A stretch of 64,000 nt of DNA from Reticulascus tulasneorum (Eukaryota > Ascomycota > Sordariomycetes > Glomerellales > Reticulascaceae), in NCBI GenBank assembly GCA_001557505.1, contig LSAX01000011.1:1860001-1924000 (forward strand), in the 5' to 3' direction. The translations under genes were made by a program, and so were the position numbers. The notes beneath the pieces are model-generated. The model saw nothing but the letters and a program-made list of their open reading frames with translations. It was not told the origin of the DNA and did no database searches. Shown one piece after another: positions 59,574 to 64,000 of the stretch (its first letter is position 1; every line of letters starts with the position of its first letter).

Positions 59574-62177
59574 CTAGCTGAAACTAGGGGCAGTGGCAAT
59601 TAACGTTGTCAAGAAGGCGACACCAGCTGCTGCACCGCCTAGAGCAACGTAGCCGACGGCCTCTGCGACTCGACGGATGCGTTTAGGAGCATGAGTGTCT
59701 TCTGTCTTGTCGGTTGAAGGCGGAGGGAGAGCAAACCCAGGTGTTGCTCCTGGAAGTAGCTCGGGAGCAGCACAGTTGGTGGCTGGCTCAGTGACAGCTT
59801 CATGTGGTGCCTCTCCTGCGGTTATCATGGCTTCCTCAGGTTCGCTTAGAGTCGCAGCTCGGTGTACGTCCTCCTTCTCCTCCTCAGGACTAAGAGCTGA
59901 AATATCTTCGGCCTTTCGTTTGAGCGATTTCGGCGTCAACACTTGTTCGGGCTCATCCGCAGGATCCTCTTCGTAACCACCAATGTGAAGGGCATTGGCG
60001 ACAGAGTCATTCGAGCCTCTCGAATCAGCGGCCAGTTTGCTCTGCTGGAACTGGTAAGCGCTTGTCATATCGAACTCCGGGCTGCCATCACGTTCGTTTG
60101 AGACGGGGAATTCTTGAGGTGGCGAGTTGAGAAATCTTTCCCCGGAGGCCGACCATACTGAGCCATTTGTAGCTTGTCTCACCACCGTTTTTGGCTCATT
60201 AGTGGCCTGAGTCACAATGGTTTGTTGAGGATGCCCATCAATTGCGACTGCCTTGACGGCAACGGGGCTTGGTGGCAACGGAGGGGAAATCTGAGCGATC
60301 GGTGGCAGAGGACCATTTTGGTGCTGGCGCGCAATCGCTTCCTTGTTCAGTTCTCTAGCCGTGAAGAATTCAAGTTTGCCAGTTTTGTGGCCAAGTTCCT
60401 CTGCCGCAGAGTTGGGAGCAATGACTGCGGGCAAAGGACGCTGCCAGGGATGTGGGCGAGGGTATTGGGAAGCTGTATCCGGCGAAGGATAAGACTGGGT
60501 GGCTGGTGGATTGAGGATAGACGGCAGCCGGCACACGTCATCACGACCCATGAACTGAAATTGTGAATTATATGGTGGAGGAATTGGCCGCAAGGCATTT
60601 GGCGGAAGTTCTGCAAAAGATGACATCTGCGGGAGAACTGGCTGATCGATCATTCCCGGAACTGGTGCTGGATGATCAACTGCAAGCGTTGTTAGCATGC
60701 ATGGATTCGAGCGGGCTACTGCCATTGAGGGACCGTTACCTTCATTCACAACCTCATCACCAGGCCACAGCACGTTGTAATCGTCAACGACGTCGTCAGC
60801 TGACATGACCTCGCTAAGACTCGAAAGATTGCTGTCCAACTCGCTGGCGTTGTCCTCGTCTGTCTCGCCTTCGTCATCGTCCTCATCCTCATCGTCGGAC
60901 GAACCGCTAGCGAATTCAGAGAGACATATCGCATCTTCCGCTTCGCTCACTCCAATTTCATGGCTTGGCCCACGACTTGCCTGCGATATCTGTTCCTCGG
61001 GATAATCCACGGAGGTGTCTCGCTCCCCGAACATGGAATCGGGTGACTCTGAGCCAGTATTTTCGTAGGCAAGAATGCTTAGATTTGACAATTCACCATC
61101 GGTCAAGTTCTCCAATTCATCGTCTTCATGTGGAGCATCAGACTCGATGCTAGGGAACCGCTCTTGAGGGATCTCCTCCGTTAGATCAATGAAAGTGTTG
61201 TTCGTGGCACTCGAGGTGAGTGGCTCAGCATCGATCGTGATCTGAACTCGATTTGGCGTTGTCAAGACTTGCGGGTTGTTGGTGATCTGGCAATTACTGT
61301 CTTGAGTGAGATCAATAAGATCTTCGCTTGAGCCCCCGGCAACTCTGGGTGCTCGACGAATGCCTGTACGTCGCAGGATCTCCAGTGAGGTTCGGACATC
61401 ATCGTCCTCCTCGTCACTTGAAGAATCTCTATCACTGTCTGATTCATCAGGAACTTGGAACACTGTAGGTGGTCCGGGCTCGTTGATCGTCCCGCTAGGA
61501 CTGAGAGATGGCATTAGCAAGCGACCACGGTGGATGAGTGGGGTTTCCAACACATACTTGTTAGGCCAAAACTCAATAGCAACCTCGACAGTGCATGGCG
61601 GATAGAGATCGGTCGATCGCTGGATGTCGATGCCAAACCGTATAGTGTCCCCAGGGACAAGCGCGTGCGGACTGCCTTGAACGACTCTGTCCTGGTTGTG
61701 ATAAGTTCCATGGAGGGAACCAGTATCCTTGATATACACCTTCTGCACAGAAGTCAGCAAGCCGCCTCACACAGAGCCTGAAAGAAAAGGAAGCGGAGAC
61801 TCACGTGGTAGAACCAGTCGACGAAGATTTCAGCATGATTCCGGCTCATAACCGGACTGTCGAACCAACAGTTATTCAGTGCAGCGGTAAGATGGTCCAT
61901 ACGCTTGCTTGTGCGTCCTATCTTCACAGACTTGTTCGAGCGGTCGAGACGGATCCGTCGCTCAGGATAGGCAAAGTCCTCAGGTGGGTATTTGACAGAG
62001 AGAGTAATGAGCACTGGACATCAGTCAGCAAGAGGTCTCAACGATATGTCCCAGCGGGATTTAGGGAGTCGGGCGGGGTCGGGTGTCAGGTATGCGGGTT
62101 GGGGTTAGGACTGTAGAAGACGTACCATTGTCGGATATGTCTCGAGTCGTGGGACTGGAAGCCATGGTGGTTGACAT
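59574..62177 (-). CDS. FHA-domain protein with C-terminal membrane anchor
   Basis: Exons are modelled at 62177-62126, 62013-61805 and 61742-59574, all GT-AG, giving 809 residues. An N-terminal FHA domain (about 20-150) binds phosphothreonine: VKIGRTSKR, then MSRNHAEIFVDWFYH, KDTGSLHGTYHNQDRV and LVPGDTIRFGIDIQR hold the conserved GR, SRNH and NGT-like (HGT) positions. A long acidic, Ser-rich disordered middle (DEDEDDDEGETDED) follows. The end is one hydrophobic helix (VGYVALGGAAAGVAFLTTLI) six residues from the C-terminus, so it should be tail-anchored in ER, outer nuclear or mitochondrial membrane. The FHA-plus-tail-anchor layout recalls SLMAP/Far10-type proteins, but no clear coiled coil is seen. 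Confidence 0.82.
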
Positions 62178-62531
62178 CGTGATGGGGATCGGTAGCTACC
62201 CTCAAACCCAAGACGAGACCAGCGAGGCTCGTGGTTCACGACAAAGGCAGCGGGTAGTTTGAGAGGAGGTAGGATGTCTCGGAACACAGACCACGTCAGG
62301 CTGCGGAGGGGGGTGTTGTAGAGATGACGAGAGCGAGAGGAAGTGCTTGGTGCCTGGGTCAACGACGCCGCAGGTGTTGGCTCCGACAAAGGACAGACCA
62401 CTTGGAGGCAAAAGGTCTAACTTTTCTTCGTGAGTTTGGTGATGCTCGTCGAGTTGGCCGTGGGTGATGCGAAGTTAAGAAGGGGAAGGACCAGTGGATG
62501 AGACAGTGTGAAGTAGGAGGTACCCCCGGCG

Positions 62532-62584
62532 AGGTAGGTAAGGTAGGTGTGATAGGATAGGTAGGTATGTAGGCAGATAGGTAG
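62532..62584. repeat. Imperfect TAGG(T) repeat
   Basis: Repeated AGGTAGGTA/ATAGGTAGG units, with a second short block at 62833-62854 in the same promoter. Similar short runs occur near 29943 and 35740. Confidence 0.6.
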
Positions 62585-63116
62585 ACCAGGTGTGGGGCAG
62601 GAAGCACCAACGATATCAGCGCCTGCCAGTGCTGTATCAGGCAGAAGGCAGCGATAAGGCGCTTATCGACCTTGAAATCAACCCCCAAGCTTGCAAGGGT
62701 GCGGCGGACGACTAATACTTTCAGAGTCTCAGACACGAAAGAGGTGGGCAGTGGTGGGGTGGAGGGGTTAATCCAGACCAGGTGGGTACCTAGTTGTGTG
62801 GCCGCTACGTTATCGTAGCTCTTATAAGCACAGTAAGGTAGGTAGGATAAGTAGCCGATCGATGTGACGGATTCGTACTGTGTGAGTCTTGAAAGGTGGG
62901 GTGGAGCGAGAGAGAGCAGCACTGAGAAGAAACTGACTGCTTCTCCCTCTCGAGACAGCAAGGGAAGGCAGGTGAGCTAAAATTGAAGCTGACACGAGAG
63001 AGAAGCAAGTGCGGTCTTTTTTTCATTCCCCTTCCTCCTACAAGTTTGTGCCTTCCGATTGAGGGAGAAGGCGCTGCACTGTGGTGGAAGGCTGCCGTCA
63101 GCGTTGATGGAGCTTG

Positions 63117-63143
63117 AAGAGGAGGAGGAGGAGGACGAGGAGG
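63117..63143. repeat. GAG trinucleotide repeat
   Basis: Nearly perfect (GAG)n run, pure purine on the + strand, in non-coding sequence. Confidence 0.65.
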
Positions 63144-64000
63144 GGCGAGGATGAGCAGGGAGGGGGACCGCAGACCAGTAGGAAGTGGGATGAGTCGAGG
63201 AGGGATGGGGGAAGTCAAAGTGCAATTTGAGCGGTCGGAAATAGGTAGTGTCAGCTAAAGGAAGAGGTAGGATTATGGACCTAAAGCCGTTCATTCATGC
63301 GCTTCTTGACCGCGAAGATACATGTAGATTCGGCGAGTCTTATCAGAGCTGCACTTTCTATTTGGCCCATGGTCAAGTACAAAGCGACCGGTTCGCCAGA
63401 AAGGCGGGCGGCGAGGCAAACACATTGTGGCCTCAATACTAGTACCAAGCTTGGAAAGGCGGCCCATATCCACGTTACTTTGTCTGATTTGTTCGCCCGG
63501 GCTTTTCTTACAAACGGGTTGAGGCCATTCCATCAACTGCCTTGTAAGAGGAGGAGAGATCCCGCCCCCTCTGGTACGTCTCGACCTTTCTCTTGGATCG
63601 GTCTGGGATCCCGAGGCAACAGCAGACTCTCATAAATGTCCTGTGGGAACCTCGATTACTTCTAATGGTGTGCGGGACCATTTCTAGGAAGCAGCCCGGA
63701 TTCCACCGAGTGTTTGGCGGCATAGCCTTGGACACCTGGTTTGAGGTATGGCGCGAGTTTATGATGTGATCTATGGCCCGTCCCCCTCTCCCATGTCGGT
63801 GTACAACGTGGACGCCTCCATGGACAATTTCGACCAAAAAGCCGACAACCTAAGGCAAAGAAATGGCCGGGGTTAACAGTAAGAGTCACGCTCATATGTA
63901 GAGCCGATCTCAGGTAATAATGAAGCGCTTCTGGATGTCCGAGCCTGTGTCATATGACCGACTCTAACGCTAGTGTAGCGAAGGTGGTTATGATACTTGC

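Larger units (their letters stand above)
62178..64000. other. FHA-gene upstream region with short repeats
   Basis: No gene recognised. It contains TAGG-type repeats (62532-62584 and 62833-62854) and a purine-rich GAG repeat (63117-63143). The last 700 bases hold only unremarkable short frames. Confidence 0.4.

Noticed and set aside
62359..63294. Open frames of 100-200 codons upstream of the FHA gene (- strand)
   Set aside because: Ser/Pro-rich translation of simple repeats and pyrimidine-rich sequence; no joinable start to the FHA gene was needed.

Overview
The window is nuclear DNA from a filamentous ascomycete (Pezizomycotina). The evidence is 23 protein-coding genes with short introns (mostly 45-150 nt) that carry CTAAC/CTGAC-type branch sites near the acceptor, together with fungal versions of eukaryotic housekeeping proteins: TOM70, porin, Pex19, Ubc9, Sso-type syntaxin, LST8, Scy1/Cex1, Erv41 and NAM7/UPF1. 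The class cannot be fixed from the sequence alone. Introns were placed by hand by joining reading frames at splice sites so that conserved protein sequence is restored, so exon boundaries are models. I saw no tRNA, rRNA, transposase, reverse transcriptase, CRISPR array or secondary-metabolite core gene.

Layout. 0-12 kb: partial Mcp2-type ABC1 kinase (-), unknown acidic protein (+), PEX19 (-), UBC9 (+), asparagine synthetase (+), mitochondrial porin (+), membrane-anchored J-protein (-). 12-24 kb: epoxide hydrolase (+), GH47 alpha-mannosidase (-), UPF1 helicase (-), IMP4 (+), Sso-type syntaxin (+). 24-33 kb: aminodeoxychorismate lyase (-), TOM70 (+), Btz/MLN51-domain protein (+). 36-45 kb: NBR1-type autophagy receptor (+), ERV41 (+), aconitase paralogue of the Aco2 type (+). 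45-54 kb: PHD-finger protein (-), SCY1-type pseudokinase (+), LST8 (-). 55-64 kb: small Cys-rich protein (-), FHA-domain tail-anchored protein (-), then gene-free sequence.

The genes do not form an operon or a dedicated pathway cluster. Neighbours mostly alternate as divergent pairs sharing a promoter (PEX19/UBC9, UPF1/IMP4, lyase/TOM70, PHD gene/SCY1) and convergent pairs. Loose themes are mitochondria (Mcp2-like, porin, J-protein, TOM70, aconitase), RNA surveillance (UPF1 and a Btz exon-junction protein) and TOR/autophagy/membrane traffic (LST8, NBR1, SCY1, ERV41, syntaxin). Long gene-poor stretches lie at 32.8-36.6, 53.3-55.8, 56.1-59.6 and 62.2-64.0 kb.

The most notable signals are: three apparent GC-AG introns concentrated in two neighbouring genes (SCY1 and LST8) out of about 52 modelled introns; an aconitase paralogue with changes at substrate-binding positions; a 6-nt first coding exon in IMP4; and four unrecognised proteins (the acidic protein at 1.5-2.2 kb, a PHD-finger protein, an FHA tail-anchored protein and a small Cys-rich protein). 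I did not find a clearly new multi-gene system.
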